From contig NZ_CP162553.1 of the NCBI RefSeq assembly GCF_040939785.1, positions 3,906,001-3,970,000 of the forward strand: a stretch of 64,000 bases of DNA. The letters run 5' to 3'. Both the position numbers and the translations under genes were made by a program. How positions within the stretch are numbered: position 1 is the stretch's first letter; each line of letters opens with the position of its first letter. Shown here one piece after another: positions 8,726 to 18,726 of the stretch. The notes beneath the pieces are model-generated. The model was not told where the DNA came from. It was given only the letters and a program-made list of their open reading frames with translations, and ran no database searches. This stretch comes from Bradyrhizobium lupini (GTDB taxonomy: Bacteria > Pseudomonadota > Alphaproteobacteria > Rhizobiales > Xanthobacteraceae).

Positions 8726-8977
8726 GTCTTTTCGCAACGCAGGGCGGCAGTCGCTTGGCGGAAAAGCGGCGACACTATGATTCCTGCTAACGATCCCGTG
8801 ACGGTTTGCCGCGACAGAGTTCCACCGCTGCGTGTGGGCGGATTGGCTCCGATTCCAAGGTCCTTCTAAGGGCCCTTGCGGTGGGGAACAGTTGGCGCGA
8901 TCATGCAACCGTCATGATCCGCGGTCGAGGGACGGTCTTCGCGGACGCGGTCATGCTGATGCGACAGGAGGCGGCCT

Positions 8978-9346
8978 ATGAGTCTGTCGGAGGACACCGA
9001 TCCGAGCGAACAGCGTGCGGCAGCGCGCCCCGCCGCTTCGAATGCGCAACTGAGCCGCGTGACGTTCAACCGGCTCGAGCTGCACCGTATTCTCAATCTC
9101 TACGGCCGGATGGTTGCCGAAGGCGAGTGGCGCGACTATGCCATCGACTTCCTCAGGGATCGCGCTGTGTTCTCGGTCTTTCGCCGCGCCTCGGAAGTGC
9201 CGATCTATCGTATCGAGAAGGATCCGCGCCTCGCGCGCAAGCAGGGCATGTACAGCGTGATCTCGGCGACGGGCTTGATCCTGCGCCGCGGCCACGAACT
9301 GGAGCGCGTGCTCCTGGTGATCGATCGCAAATTGGCGGTGGTGTAG
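8978..9346 (+). CDS. DUF2794 domain protein
   Basis: A 122-residue soluble protein. After a ~25-residue polar, Ala-rich start, the DUF2794 core runs from LSRVTFNRLELHRILNLYG to the C-terminus. Family marks are EWRDYAIDF and FRRASEVPIYRIEKDP. Small proteins of this family are widespread and single-copy in Alphaproteobacteria, with no known function. The start follows an AGGAGG sequence about 9 bases upstream, which decides it. The preceding 590-base gap holds the type C repeat and the small RNA candidate. Confidence 0.9.
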   Translation: MSLSEDTDPSEQRAAARPAASNAQLSRVTFNRLELHRILNLYGRMVAEGEWRDYAIDFLRDRAVFSVFRRASEVPIYRIEKDPRLARKQGMYSVISATGLILRRGHELERVLLVIDRKLAVV

Positions 9347-9356
9347 CAGGGATCCA

Positions 9357-9433
9357 GTAGCCCGGGCGAGCGTAGCGACATCCGGGTCTTTGCTTGCAGC
9401 GTTCCCGGGTATCGCTTCGCTCACCCGGGCTAC
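9357..9433. repeat. Palindromic intergenic repeat, type D
   Basis: Arms GTAGCCCGGGCGAGCG and CGCTCACCCGGGCTAC flank inner CCGGG/CCCGG pairs. The element is ~77 bases and fills the space between the convergent DUF2794 and acetyltransferase genes. It is the familiar GTAGCCCGGG-type dispersed palindrome of this group. Confidence 0.85.
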
Positions 9434-9438
9434 GGGCC

Positions 9439-9969
9439 TTACTTCCCCGGCACGCTCTTGGCGCCCTCGCCGAGGCTCCGCTGCATCATTACCGTGTCCA
9501 GCCAGCGGCCGAATTTCAGCCCGACGCTGGGATGCGTGCCGATCATTTTGAAGCCGGCCCTGGTGTGCACGCCGATCGAGCCGGCATTGGTGGAATCCCC
9601 GATTACCGCGATCATCTGACGGAAGCCGCGTGCCTCGCATTCGACGATCAGCCGCTCCAGCAGGAGCGCCCCGATGCCGCGGCGGTGGAAGGATGGATCG
9701 AGATAGATCGAGTTCTCGACCGTGAAGCGGTAGGCCGGGCGGGGCCGGTAGGCACCGGCATAGGCGTAGCCGGCGACGCGCCCGTCGAGGATGGCGACGA
9801 AATAGGGGTAGCCGCCATCGATCAGCGTGCGGTAGCGGCGCGTCATCTCGGCAAGGTCGGGCGGCTCCAGCTCGAACGTCGCGGTGCCCTCGCGGACAGC
9901 CTGCCGATAGATGGCCGTGATGGCGGGGAGGTCGGCCTCGGTGGTGGGCCTGATATCGGGTGCGGACAT
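9439..9969 (-). CDS. GNAT family N-acetyltransferase (phosphinothricin acetyltransferase-like)
   Basis: A 176-residue single-domain GNAT protein. It starts IRPTTEADLPAITAIYRQAV. The acetyl-CoA binding motif A is HRRGIGALLLERLI, preceded by the beta-strand NSIYLDP. The segment GTATFELEPPD and the AGYAYAGAYRPRPAYRFTVE block match the PAT/MddA-like subgroup, which acetylates phosphinothricin or methionine analogues. The true substrate cannot be read from sequence. It stands alone, flanked by a repeat on each side. Confidence 0.88.
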   Translation of the reverse strand: MSAPDIRPTTEADLPAITAIYRQAVREGTATFELEPPDLAEMTRRYRTLIDGGYPYFVAILDGRVAGYAYAGAYRPRPAYRFTVENSIYLDPSFHRRGIGALLLERLIVECEARGFRQMIAVIGDSTNAGSIGVHTRAGFKMIGTHPSVGLKFGRWLDTVMMQRSLGEGAKSVPGK

Positions 9970-10029
9970 GCCGCAAGATTAGAGCCTTCCCGGGGCGGCT
10001 GGAAGAGGCAACCGTGCTTCCTCATACTC

Positions 10030-10117
10030 CGTCCTTGCGAGGAGCCCTTGCGACGAAGCAATCCAGAAATGCACCAGCGGAGGGACTCTGGATTGCTTCG
10101 CTGCGCTCGCAATGACG
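10030..10117. repeat. Palindromic intergenic repeat, type E
   Basis: The left arm is CGTCCTTGCGAGGAGC...GAAGCAATCCAG and the right arm is CTGGATTGCTTCGCTGCGCTCGCAATGACG. This is the CGTCATTGCGAGGAGC dispersed palindrome. A truncated core of the same type occurs at 33420-33442. Confidence 0.85.
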
Positions 10118-10143
10118 GTGGGTGTTGAGAGGCTCGCCCCAAA

Positions 10144-10170
10144 CAAAAACCCCGGCCTCTCGGCCGGGGG
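10144..10170 (-). terminator. Rho-independent terminator of the BI-1 family gene
   Basis: On the minus strand an 8-bp perfect stem, CCCCGGCC/GGCCGGGG with a 4-base loop, is followed by TTTTTGTTTGG. It starts 28 bases after the stop of the Bax inhibitor-1 gene. Confidence 0.85.
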
Positions 10171-10197
10171 TTGCTGTCGTCCACTCTGGGCTGGCGC

Positions 10198-10989
10198 TTA
10201 GTCGCGCTGGCCGAGGAGCTGCAGGAGCAGCGTGAACAAGTTGATGAAGTTCAGGTACAGCGACAGCGCGCCGGTGATGGCCGCACGCTCTGCGATGTCA
10301 CCGCCGGCCGAAGCGTAACCGTAGATGTAGTCGTTCTTCAGCCGCTGGGTATCCCAGGCGGTGAGGCCCGCGAACACCAGCACGCCGACCACCGACACGA
10401 CGAACTGCAGCACCGAGCTCGCCAGGAACAGGTTCACCAGGCTCGCGATGACGATGCCGATCAGGCCCATGAACAGGAACGAACCCATTCCGCTCATGTC
10501 ACGCTTGGTGGTGTAACCGTAGAGGCTGAGCGCGCCGAAAGTCGCCGCGGTGATGAAGAACACCCGGACGATCGAGGTGTGCGTGAACACCAGGAAGATC
10601 GAGGACAGCGAGACGCCCATCAGTGCCGCGAACACCCAGAACAGGATCTGGGCGGTCGAAGGAGCGAGCCGGTTGATGCCTGCCGAGATCACGAACACCA
10701 TGGCGAGCGGCGCGAGCATGAACAGCCACTTCAGGGGGCTGACGAACATCGCGTAGCCGAACGGCGTCAGGAACAGCTTGCCGACCCGCACGGCTTCCGG
10801 GGTCGGAACGTCCGTCACGGCGGCCATGTAGACGCCGAGGGCGGCAAGGCCGGTGATGGCCAGGCCGATGCTCATGTAGTTGTAGATGCGCAGCATGTAG
10901 GCGCGCAGGCCGGCATCGACCGTCGCGGCGTCAACACGCCCGGCGGCCCTGCCGAAAGGAGAAGCGTAATTGCGGTCTAGGTCCGACAT
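10198..10989 (-). CDS. Bax inhibitor-1/YccA family membrane protein
   Basis: A 263-residue integral membrane protein with about seven helices. It begins with a short polar N-terminus, then GLRAYMLRIYNYMSIGLAIT, a typical opening of the bacterial BI-1 family. The conserved segments FTHTSIVRVFFITAATFGALSLYGY and AGLTAWDTQRLK are present. Family proteins form pH-sensitive ion leak channels and have been linked to membrane protease regulation; the role here is unproven. It is a single gene with its own terminator. Confidence 0.93.
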   Translation of the reverse strand: MSDLDRNYASPFGRAAGRVDAATVDAGLRAYMLRIYNYMSIGLAITGLAALGVYMAAVTDVPTPEAVRVGKLFLTPFGYAMFVSPLKWLFMLAPLAMVFVISAGINRLAPSTAQILFWVFAALMGVSLSSIFLVFTHTSIVRVFFITAATFGALSLYGYTTKRDMSGMGSFLFMGLIGIVIASLVNLFLASSVLQFVVSVVGVLVFAGLTAWDTQRLKNDYIYGYASAGGDIAERAAITGALSLYLNFINLFTLLLQLLGQRD

Positions 10990-11259
10990 GGTCGAATTCC
11001 CGTTGGTTGGTCCGGTCCGGCATGAGGGTCGCCATGCCGCCGGTTCGTCAAATTCTATCTCGGATACCGATGTCTGCCGACTAAATTTTGGCTAACAATC
11101 GGGGCTCCGAACCCATTCGATATGTGGGAAACTAACACATTCGCTGCAACCGTCCACGCGCGGCTGAATGTCGCCCTTACCTGCAATCCAGACGAGCGGA
11201 CGTGGTTAATCGCTGGAATCGTGCGATTTCGCTCCCGTGCCGCCGCCCGCTACCATTTG

Positions 11260-13830
11260 TCACAAATTCCGCAACACCGTGGCGGGCTTTTTGTTCAACG
11301 CCAGCAGGGTGCCGGCGAGCCCGAGGCCGACCGTGACGACCAAGGCAGCCGCGACCACGCCGGCTGCGCTGCCGCCCTGCCAGACGAAAGTGAGGGTCAT
11401 CAGCCGGGTCACGATCATCCAGGCCGCGACGCTGCCGGCGAAAACGCCGAAGACCGCGGTGGCAAGCCCGATCAGGAGGTATTCGAGCGCATAGGCGCCG
11501 AGCAGCCGCAGCCGGGTCGCGCCCAGGGTCTTGAGGATCACCGCATCGTAGACCCGGTGGCGATGGCCGGCGGCGAGCGCGCCGCCGAGCACCAGGATCG
11601 CCGAGATCAGGGTCACCGCGCTGGCGCCGCGGATCGCCAGCGCCAGGTTGGTCACGACCGAGCCGACCGTCTCCATCACCTCGCGCACGCGCACGCTCGT
11701 CACCATCGGATAGGCGTCAGCGACCTCCTTGATGATCTTGCCGTCGCCGGCCGCATCGCCGCCGGCTTCCGTCAGCGTCGCGATGTGGGTGTGCGGCGCG
11801 CCCTTGAATGCGTTCGGCGAGAACACGAGGACGAAATTGATGCCGAGGCCCTGCCAGTCGATGCTGCGCAGATTGCTGATCTTCGCGGGGATGTCGCGGC
11901 CGAGGATATTGACCACGACCTCGTCGCCGACCTTGAGGCCGAGTCCGTCCGCGATCTTCTTCTCCATCGAAACCAGCGGCGGGCCGGAATAATCGGCGCT
12001 CCACCACTCGCCCTCGACCACCTTGGAGCCCTTCGGCAGCTCGGCGGTATAGGTCAGGCCGCGGTCGCTCTGCAGCACCCACTCGGAATCGGTGCTGGGC
12101 TTGAGCTCCTCGGCGCGGACACCACGGGCTCCGACGATCCGTCCGCGCAGCATCGGCACGTCGTCGACTTTCGCGCCAGGGGCGATCTGGCGCAGGTATG
12201 TGTCGAACTGCTCGGCCTGCGTGCTCGGAATGTCGATGAAGAAGAACGATGGCGCGTGCTCGGGCAGCGCCGCCAGGAACTGCCGGCGCAGATTGCCGTC
12301 GATCTGGGTGATGGTGACGAGCACGGCGAGCCCGAGCCCGAGCGACAGCACGACCGAGGGCGTCAGCGCGCCCGGCCGGTGGATGTTGGCAATCGCAAGT
12401 CGCAGCATCGGCCATCGCGTGCGCGGCAGCCGCCGCGCGATGGTCATCAGCAGGGCGGCAACGCCGCGGAGCAGCGCGAACACGACCACGGAGGAGGCCA
12501 CGAACACCGCGGCGATGCGCTTGTCGAAGGACAGCCCGATCACGACCGCGATGAGCAGCGCGATCACGACGGCCATGAAGACGAGATAGCTCCAGCGTGG
12601 CCGATGCCATTCGGAGCTGATGGTGTCGCGGAACAGCGCCGCCACCGGCACATCGTGCACCCGGCCGAGCGGCCACAGGCCGAAGGCAAGCGCCGTGAGC
12701 AGCCCGTAGACGAACGACAGCGCGAGCTCGTCGGCATGCACCGCCGGCACCACCGGCAGGGGCAGCAGCTTGCCGAATAGGCCGACGATCGCGAACGGCA
12801 TGGCGGCGCCTAGTGCGAGGCCGATCACTGAGCCGATCGCGGCGAGCAGGAGAACCTGGGCGAGATAGATGCCGAACACGTCGCGCCCGGTGGCCCCGAC
12901 GGCCTTGAAGGCCGCGATCACCTCGAGCTTGTGGTCGATATGGGCCTTGACGGCATTGGCAACGCCGACGCCGCCGACCAGCAGCGCGGCGAGGCCGACC
13001 AGCGTCAGGAACTGCGTGAAGCGGTTGATGTTGCGCTCGAGCTGCGGCGAGGCATTGGAGCGGCTGCGGACCTCCCAGCCGGCCTGCGGCGCGGCGTTGC
13101 GGGCGTCCGCGATGAAGGCGTCGGTGGCGCGCTCGTTGTTGGCGATCTCCGGCAGCTTCACACGATAGACCCAGCGCACCAGGCTGCCGGGTTGGACGAG
13201 CCCTGTCGCGCGCAGGCCCGCTTCGCTGATCAGGAAGCGCGGGCCGAAGCCGATGCCGCCTGCGAGCTTGTCGGGCTCGGCTTCGACGGCGCTGCGGATC
13301 TGGAACGTCGCAGCCCCGACGGTGACGCGATCGCCGGTCTTGAGCAACAGCCGCGCCAGCAGTGTCGGATCGGCGGCCGCGCCGAACGCGCCGTCGCGCT
13401 CCGCGAGCAACTCGGACATCGGCAGCGGCGGCGCCAGCGTCAGCTGGCCCAGCATCGGATAGGTGTCGTCGACCGCCTTCATCTCGACCAGGGCCAGCTT
13501 GCCCTCGGCCGAGCGCGCCATGCCGCGCAGTGTGGCGGCGCTCGAGACGGTGCCGCGCGAACGCAGGAAGGCGACTTCCTCCGGCTTCGCCTCGCGCTGA
13601 AACAGGACGAACGACACGTCGCCGCCGAGCAGCGTACGGCCTTCGCGGGCGAGGCCGTCGCTCAGGCTCGCCGAGACCGAGCCGACGCCAGCGATGGCCA
13701 TCACGCCGAGCGCGATGCAGGCAATGAAGACGTAGAAGCCGCGCAGGCCGCCGCGCAATTCGCGCAGCGCGTAACGCAGCGACAGCGCGACGCCGTTGGG
13801 CTTCGCAAACGGTGCGGCAGCAGCACTCAT
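11260..13830 (-). CDS. ABC transporter permease, FtsX/YbbP-like (two FtsX domains)
   Basis: An 856-residue permease. An N-terminal membrane helix (around residues 35-55) is followed by a large extracytoplasmic domain (MacB-PCD type). A core helix bundle comes at about 270-430, then more helices, a second periplasmic part, and a C-terminal FtsX domain ending NKKPATVLRNL. It overlaps the ATPase gene by 4 bases (ATGA). The pair corresponds to the YbbA/YbbP set, long linked to the neighbouring lysophospholipase/esterase TesA. Substrate is unknown; export or extraction of envelope lipids or hydrophobic compounds is an inference. Confidence 0.9.
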   Translation of the reverse strand: MSAAAAPFAKPNGVALSLRYALRELRGGLRGFYVFIACIALGVMAIAGVGSVSASLSDGLAREGRTLLGGDVSFVLFQREAKPEEVAFLRSRGTVSSAATLRGMARSAEGKLALVEMKAVDDTYPMLGQLTLAPPLPMSELLAERDGAFGAAADPTLLARLLLKTGDRVTVGAATFQIRSAVEAEPDKLAGGIGFGPRFLISEAGLRATGLVQPGSLVRWVYRVKLPEIANNERATDAFIADARNAAPQAGWEVRSRSNASPQLERNINRFTQFLTLVGLAALLVGGVGVANAVKAHIDHKLEVIAAFKAVGATGRDVFGIYLAQVLLLAAIGSVIGLALGAAMPFAIVGLFGKLLPLPVVPAVHADELALSFVYGLLTALAFGLWPLGRVHDVPVAALFRDTISSEWHRPRWSYLVFMAVVIALLIAVVIGLSFDKRIAAVFVASSVVVFALLRGVAALLMTIARRLPRTRWPMLRLAIANIHRPGALTPSVVLSLGLGLAVLVTITQIDGNLRRQFLAALPEHAPSFFFIDIPSTQAEQFDTYLRQIAPGAKVDDVPMLRGRIVGARGVRAEELKPSTDSEWVLQSDRGLTYTAELPKGSKVVEGEWWSADYSGPPLVSMEKKIADGLGLKVGDEVVVNILGRDIPAKISNLRSIDWQGLGINFVLVFSPNAFKGAPHTHIATLTEAGGDAAGDGKIIKEVADAYPMVTSVRVREVMETVGSVVTNLALAIRGASAVTLISAILVLGGALAAGHRHRVYDAVILKTLGATRLRLLGAYALEYLLIGLATAVFGVFAGSVAAWMIVTRLMTLTFVWQGGSAAGVVAAALVVTVGLGLAGTLLALNKKPATVLRNL

Positions 13831-14549
13831 GCCGGCGCCGACTGCGTGTCGATGCGCCCCGAACGGAGGCGGATCACGCGATCGCAGCGCTGCGCGAGCG
13901 AAGAATCGTGCGTGACCAGCACCAGCGTCATGCCGCGCTCGGCATGCTTGCTGAACAGGAGGTCGACGATCTGTTGTCCCGTGGCTTCGTCGAGATTGCC
14001 GGTCGGCTCGTCGGCGACGAGGATCGCTGGATCGGGTGCCAGTGCGCGGGCCAGCGCCACGCGCTGCTGCTCGCCGCCGGAGAGTTGGGTCGGATAATGA
14101 TGCAGACGGTCGCCGAGCCCGACCGATTGCAGCTCCTGCGCCGCGCGCTTTGCGGCGTCGGGATTGCCCGCAAGCTCGAGCGGCACCGCGACATTCTCCA
14201 GCGCGGTCATGGTCGGGATCAGATGGAAGGACTGGAAGACGATGCCGACCTGGCGGCCGCGGAAGCGGGCCAGTGCGTCCTCGTCGAGGGCATTGAAAGG
14301 CGTGCCGTTGACCACCACCTCTCCGCTATCAGGACGCTCCAGCCCCGCCATCACCATCAGCAGCGTGGATTTGCCCGAACCTGACGGGCCGATCAGGCCG
14401 ATCGTCTCGCTCCGGCCCACGCGCAAGCTGATATCCTTGAGGATGTGAACGCGTGCCGCGCCCGTACCCAATGACAGATTGACGTTGGAGATGGCGATGG
14501 TGTCGGCCGAACTGTCGGCGAGCGAAGAGGAAGAGATGCGAGTGTCCAT
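13827..14549 (-). CDS. ABC transporter ATP-binding protein, YbbA/LolD-like
   Basis: A 240-residue ATPase starting [10 protein letters not shown]. Walker A is GPSGSGKST, the Q-loop is [11 protein letters not shown], the signature is [15 protein letters not shown] and Walker B is [12 protein letters not shown]. The [16 protein letters not shown] and DEPTGNLD forms are typical of the LolD/MacB/YbbA exporter ATPases. It is coupled to the FtsX-like permease by an ATGA overlap. An in-frame start 6 codons upstream (14567) also exists. The 5' end overlaps or abuts the start of the divergent esterase gene. Confidence 0.92.
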   Translation of the reverse strand: MDTRISSSSLADSSADTIAISNVNLSLGTGAARVHILKDISLRVGRSETIGLIGPSGSGKSTLLMVMAGLERPDSGEVVVNGTPFNALDEDALARFRGRQVGIVFQSFHLIPTMTALENVAVPLELAGNPDAAKRAAQELQSVGLGDRLHHYPTQLSGGEQQRVALARALAPDPAILVADEPTGNLDEATGQQIVDLLFSKHAERGMTLVLVTHDSSLAQRCDRVIRLRSGRIDTQSAPA

Positions 14550-15239
14550 GGTCCGGTCATATGGCAACTCCGCCCGCGCGGTCGAGAGGCGTTACGGATT
14601 GTTCATGCACATAGCCGTGTTGATGTTCGCTTTGATGACCGTCGCAAATCCGGCATGGGCTGAGGCGGCGAAACCGATCAAGCTGGTGGTTCTCGGCGAT
14701 TCCCTGAGCGCGGGTCTTGGCCTCCCGGCCCAGGAAGCGTTCCCCACAAAGCTTCAAAAAGCTTTACAAGACAAAGGCATAGAGGTCGGCATGACCAATG
14801 CCGGGGTATCCGGCGACACCTCCTCGGGGGCCGTGACCGGCTCGACTGGTCGGTCCCTGACGGAACCGACGGTGTGATCATCGAGCTCGGCGCCAATGAT
14901 GCGTTGCGCGGCATCGATCCCGATTTGACCCGCACCGCGCTGACCGAGATCGTCCAGCGCCTCAAGGCGCGCAAGATCGCGGTGATGCTGTGCGGCATGC
15001 TGGCGCCGCCGAATTACGGCGCGGATTATGCTGCGCGCTTCAATTCGATTTATCCGGATCTGGCGAAAAAATTCGGCGTGCCGCTCTATCCGTTTTTTCT
15101 CGATGGTGTCGCGGCCGATGCCAAGCTCAACCAGGCCGACGGCATTCATCCGACCGCGGCCGGCGTCGATATCATCGTCAAGAATATCTTGCCTACGGTT
15201 GAGGCATTCCTTGGCACCATCGCTGAGCAACGGCGTTGA
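14548..15239 (+). pseudogene. tesA: Arylesterase / lysophospholipase L1-like GDSL hydrolase (TesA type), frameshifted
   Basis: SGNH-fold esterase of ~230 residues with a signal peptide ending ANPAWA. Block I is VVLGDSLSAG (catalytic Ser), block III ELGANDALRG and block V DGIHPTAAG (catalytic Asp and His). The first frame stops at 14877, while the rest of the protein continues in another frame from about 14831. Adding one G to the G5 run at 14826-14830 restores a continuous protein and makes the length a multiple of three. It is probably a sequence error. The start is chosen to give a basic n-region; 14536 and 14605 are alternatives. It is divergent from the YbbA/YbbP-like exporter, a conserved pairing. 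Confidence 0.88.
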
Positions 15240-15413
15240 AAACCAGGCAGCGCTAACCGTAATTCCCAGGGTTTTACCGGAGTAAGGCGCGCGATGCTTC
15301 GCAGGGTCACACAACTGCGATAGGAATTAGGGTACCGGTGATTCGTCGCCGGCTCTAAAATTTGGATATGATCTTGCCCTGGGATCATGCCCAAGCATCG
15401 GGAGTGCGAAACG

Positions 15414-15950
15414 ATGCCGCGTTTGTTCACTGGTCTGGAAATTCCGGCCGAGATTGGCCAGTCGCTTTCCAATTTGCGGGGCGGCCTTCCCGGCGCCCGC
15501 TGGATCGATCCCGAAAATTACCATGTCACCCTGCGCTTCATCGGCAATATCGATGGCATGTCCGCCAACGAAATCGCCTCGATGCTGTTTCGCGTCGACC
15601 GTAAGCCGTTCGAGGTGAAGGTGCAGGGTTTGCAGAGTTTCGGCGGACGCAAGCCGCGCGCGGTGGTCGCCACCATCGTGCCGAGCAAGCCGCTGATGGA
15701 ATTGCAGGCCGAGCTCGAGCGCCTGATGCAGCGGATCGGCCTCGACCCCGAAGGCCGCAAGTTCATCCCGCATGTCACGCTGGCCCGGCTGCACGACGCC
15801 ACCGACCGTGACGTCGCCGATTATCTCTCGCTGCGTGGCTATTTTCCCAGCAAGGCATTCACGGCCGAACGTTTTGTTTTGTTCTCGTCCCGCGCCTCAA
15901 CCGGCGGCGGCCCGTATGTGGTCGAGGACGCCTACGAGCTGTGTGAGTAG
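15414..15950 (+). CDS. thpR: RNA 2',3'-cyclic phosphodiesterase ThpR (2'-5' RNA ligase family)
   Basis: A 178-residue protein of the 2H phosphoesterase superfamily. It has two HxTx motifs, HVTLRF at about 39 and HVTLAR at about 120, which form the catalytic pair. It starts MPRLFTGLEIP; the further upstream in-frame ATG (15387) would add nine unconserved residues. The family opens 2',3'-cyclic phosphate ends of RNA and shows weak 2'-5' ligase activity in vitro. Length is normal. Confidence 0.92.
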   Translation: MPRLFTGLEIPAEIGQSLSNLRGGLPGARWIDPENYHVTLRFIGNIDGMSANEIASMLFRVDRKPFEVKVQGLQSFGGRKPRAVVATIVPSKPLMELQAELERLMQRIGLDPEGRKFIPHVTLARLHDATDRDVADYLSLRGYFPSKAFTAERFVLFSSRASTGGGPYVVEDAYELCE

Positions 15951-15960
15951 CGAAGCTCTC

Positions 15961-16101
15961 GTGCCCCGGACGCTGCGCAGCGCGAAGCGGTGCGCTGCAG
16001 AGCCGGGGCCCATTACGCGGCGATAGACGAACGGTCCTGTACGAAACAGTCGGTCCCGGCTCTGCGCGGCGTCACTGCGTGCCGCAGCGCGTCCGGGACA
16101 C
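15961..16101. repeat. Palindromic intergenic repeat, type F
   Basis: About 140 bases. The left arm is GTGCCCCGGACGC...GCAGAGCCGGGGCCCA and the right arm is GTCCCGGCTCTGC...GCGTCCGGGACAC. Internal GCGCAGCGCGAAGCGGTGCGCTGC hairpins add complexity. Position is between thpR and zapE, starting 10 bases after the thpR stop. It is a known style of long palindrome in this genus. Confidence 0.85.
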
Positions 16102-16167
16102 GGAATGCATAGCGCCCCGCCCCAATTCACGGCTTGCAATTTCCGCTCATCTCTGGCGGTAAAGAGC

Positions 16168-17352
16168 ATGCTCTCGACCCCCAGTTCCTCATTCCGCGAG
16201 GCCTATCAGGCCCAGATCGCGTCCGGCGCGATCGAGCCCGACGCTGCGCAGGCTGAAATCGCCGACGCCTATGCCGCGCTCGACCAGCTGCTCGCCGATT
16301 ACAAGCCGCCGCGCAAGCAGGGCCTGCTCAGCCGCCTGTTCAGCAGCGACAAGGACGAGGCGCCGCACGGGCTCTACGTCCATGGCGAGGTCGGCCGCGG
16401 CAAGACCATGCTGATGGATCTGTTCTTCCAGCACTCGACAGTCGAGCACAAGAGGCGCGCCCATTTCCACGAATTCATGGCCGAGGTGCACGAGCGCATC
16501 TACGATTATCGCCAGGGCATCGCGCGCGGCGAGATTGGCGACGGCGACGTCATCGCGCTGACCGCGCATGCGATTTTCGAGGAGAGCTGGCTGCTCTGTT
16601 TCGACGAATTCCACGTCACCGACATCGCGGACGCGATGATCCTGGGCCGCCTGTTCGCAAAGCTGCTGGAGCTCGGCACCGTGGTGGTCGCGACCTCCAA
16701 CGTCGCGCCTGACGACCTCTACAAGGGCGGCCTGAACCGTTCGCTGTTTCTGCCCTTCATCAGGCAGATCACCGACCACATGGACGTGCTGCGGCTCGAC
16801 GCGCGCACCGACTTCCGGCTGGAAAAACTTCAGGGCGTACCGATGTGGCTGACGCCGGCAGACACCGAGGCGGACGCCGCGCTCGACCGCGCCTGGTCGA
16901 AGATGTCAGGCGGCGCCAAATGCAAGTCGCGCGATATTTCGATCAAGGGCCGCATCCTGCACGTGCCGTGCTCGGCCCACGGCGTGGCGCGCTTCACGTT
17001 CGCCGATCTCTGCGACAAGCCGCTCGGGGCATCCGACTATCTCAGGCTGGCGCACGACTATCACACCATCCTGGTCGACCATATTCCAGTGATGGATTTC
17101 TCCCAGCGCAACGCCGCCAAGCGTTTCATTACGTTGATCGACACGCTGTATGACAATGCCGTGAAGCTGATGGCCTCCGCCGATGCCAACCCGATCTCGC
17201 TCTATCTTGCCAATGAGGGCAACGAGGCCAACGAGTTCAAGCGCACCGCGTCGCGCCTGATCGAAATGAGCTCGGAATCCTATCTGGCGCTGCCTCACGG
17301 CCGCAAGGATTCCACCGCCAGCGGCTCGACCAAGGGCTTGGTCGAGACTTAA
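16168..17352 (+). CDS. zapE: Cell division ATPase ZapE (AFG1 family)
   Basis: A 394-residue P-loop ATPase. Walker A is HGEVGRGKTMLMD, Walker B is LLCFDEFHVTD and the sensor segment is VVVATSNVAPDDLYKGGLNR. These are hallmarks of the AFG1/LACE1/ZapE family. ZapE associates with FtsZ rings in Escherichia coli; mitochondrial relatives handle respiratory-complex subunits. The ATG at 16168 gives the family start (FREAYQAQI follows); an in-frame ATG 21 codons upstream lies in repeat-derived sequence. It is upstream of the TCA cluster, as in many Alphaproteobacteria. Confidence 0.93.
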   Translation: MLSTPSSSFREAYQAQIASGAIEPDAAQAEIADAYAALDQLLADYKPPRKQGLLSRLFSSDKDEAPHGLYVHGEVGRGKTMLMDLFFQHSTVEHKRRAHFHEFMAEVHERIYDYRQGIARGEIGDGDVIALTAHAIFEESWLLCFDEFHVTDIADAMILGRLFAKLLELGTVVVATSNVAPDDLYKGGLNRSLFLPFIRQITDHMDVLRLDARTDFRLEKLQGVPMWLTPADTEADAALDRAWSKMSGGAKCKSRDISIKGRILHVPCSAHGVARFTFADLCDKPLGASDYLRLAHDYHTILVDHIPVMDFSQRNAAKRFITLIDTLYDNAVKLMASADANPISLYLANEGNEANEFKRTASRLIEMSSESYLALPHGRKDSTASGSTKGLVET

Positions 17353-17370
17353 GTCCTATTTGCCAGCGCT

Positions 17371-17410
17371 GTCATTCCGGGCTCGGCGCTTCCCCAAGCC
17401 CCGGAATGAC
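17371..17410. repeat. Short palindrome after zapE
   Basis: GTCATTCCGGGCT...AGCCCCGGAATGAC can form a 13-14 bp hairpin beginning 18 bases after the zapE stop. It resembles the ends of the type A palindromes and could act as a zapE terminator. Confidence 0.7.
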
Positions 17411-17424
17411 GAGGTTGCGCTTGA

Positions 17425-18505
<1,081 letters not shown>

Positions 18506-18517
18506 ACCCAACATTCC

Positions 18518-18549
18518 CCGCCGAAGATCGAAAAACCGGTCTTCGGCGG
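18518..18549 (+). terminator. Hairpin terminator or attenuator between mdh and sucC
   Basis: A perfect 10-bp stem CCGCCGAAGA/TCTTCGGCGG with a 12-base loop starts 12 bases after the mdh stop and is followed by TTTCAC. Either it ends the mdh transcript or it lets part of transcription through to sucC, whose start lies about 180 bases further on. Confidence 0.65.
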
Positions 18550-18726
18550 TTTCACTTCCGGGCCCGCGCTGCAACTCTTGTAGAGGACGGGGGCGGGCTC
18601 CGGATCGGCAGTCCAGAGATCGATGTCAGAGAATCCGGGTTGCAGTTCCTGTGGTATATGGTATGCCAGCCACGAGACTGAGGTGGGCCTACGAGGTCAC
18701 CGCCCGCGGGTTCAGGGAGCGACCAT

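Noticed and set aside
15387..15413. Longer N-terminus for thpR; likewise for sucB (24236), zapE (16105), the DUF4337 gene (29779) and the upstream Nudix gene (42209)
   Set aside because: The extensions lie in repeats, leaders or the preceding gene, and the family-typical start codons are downstream.
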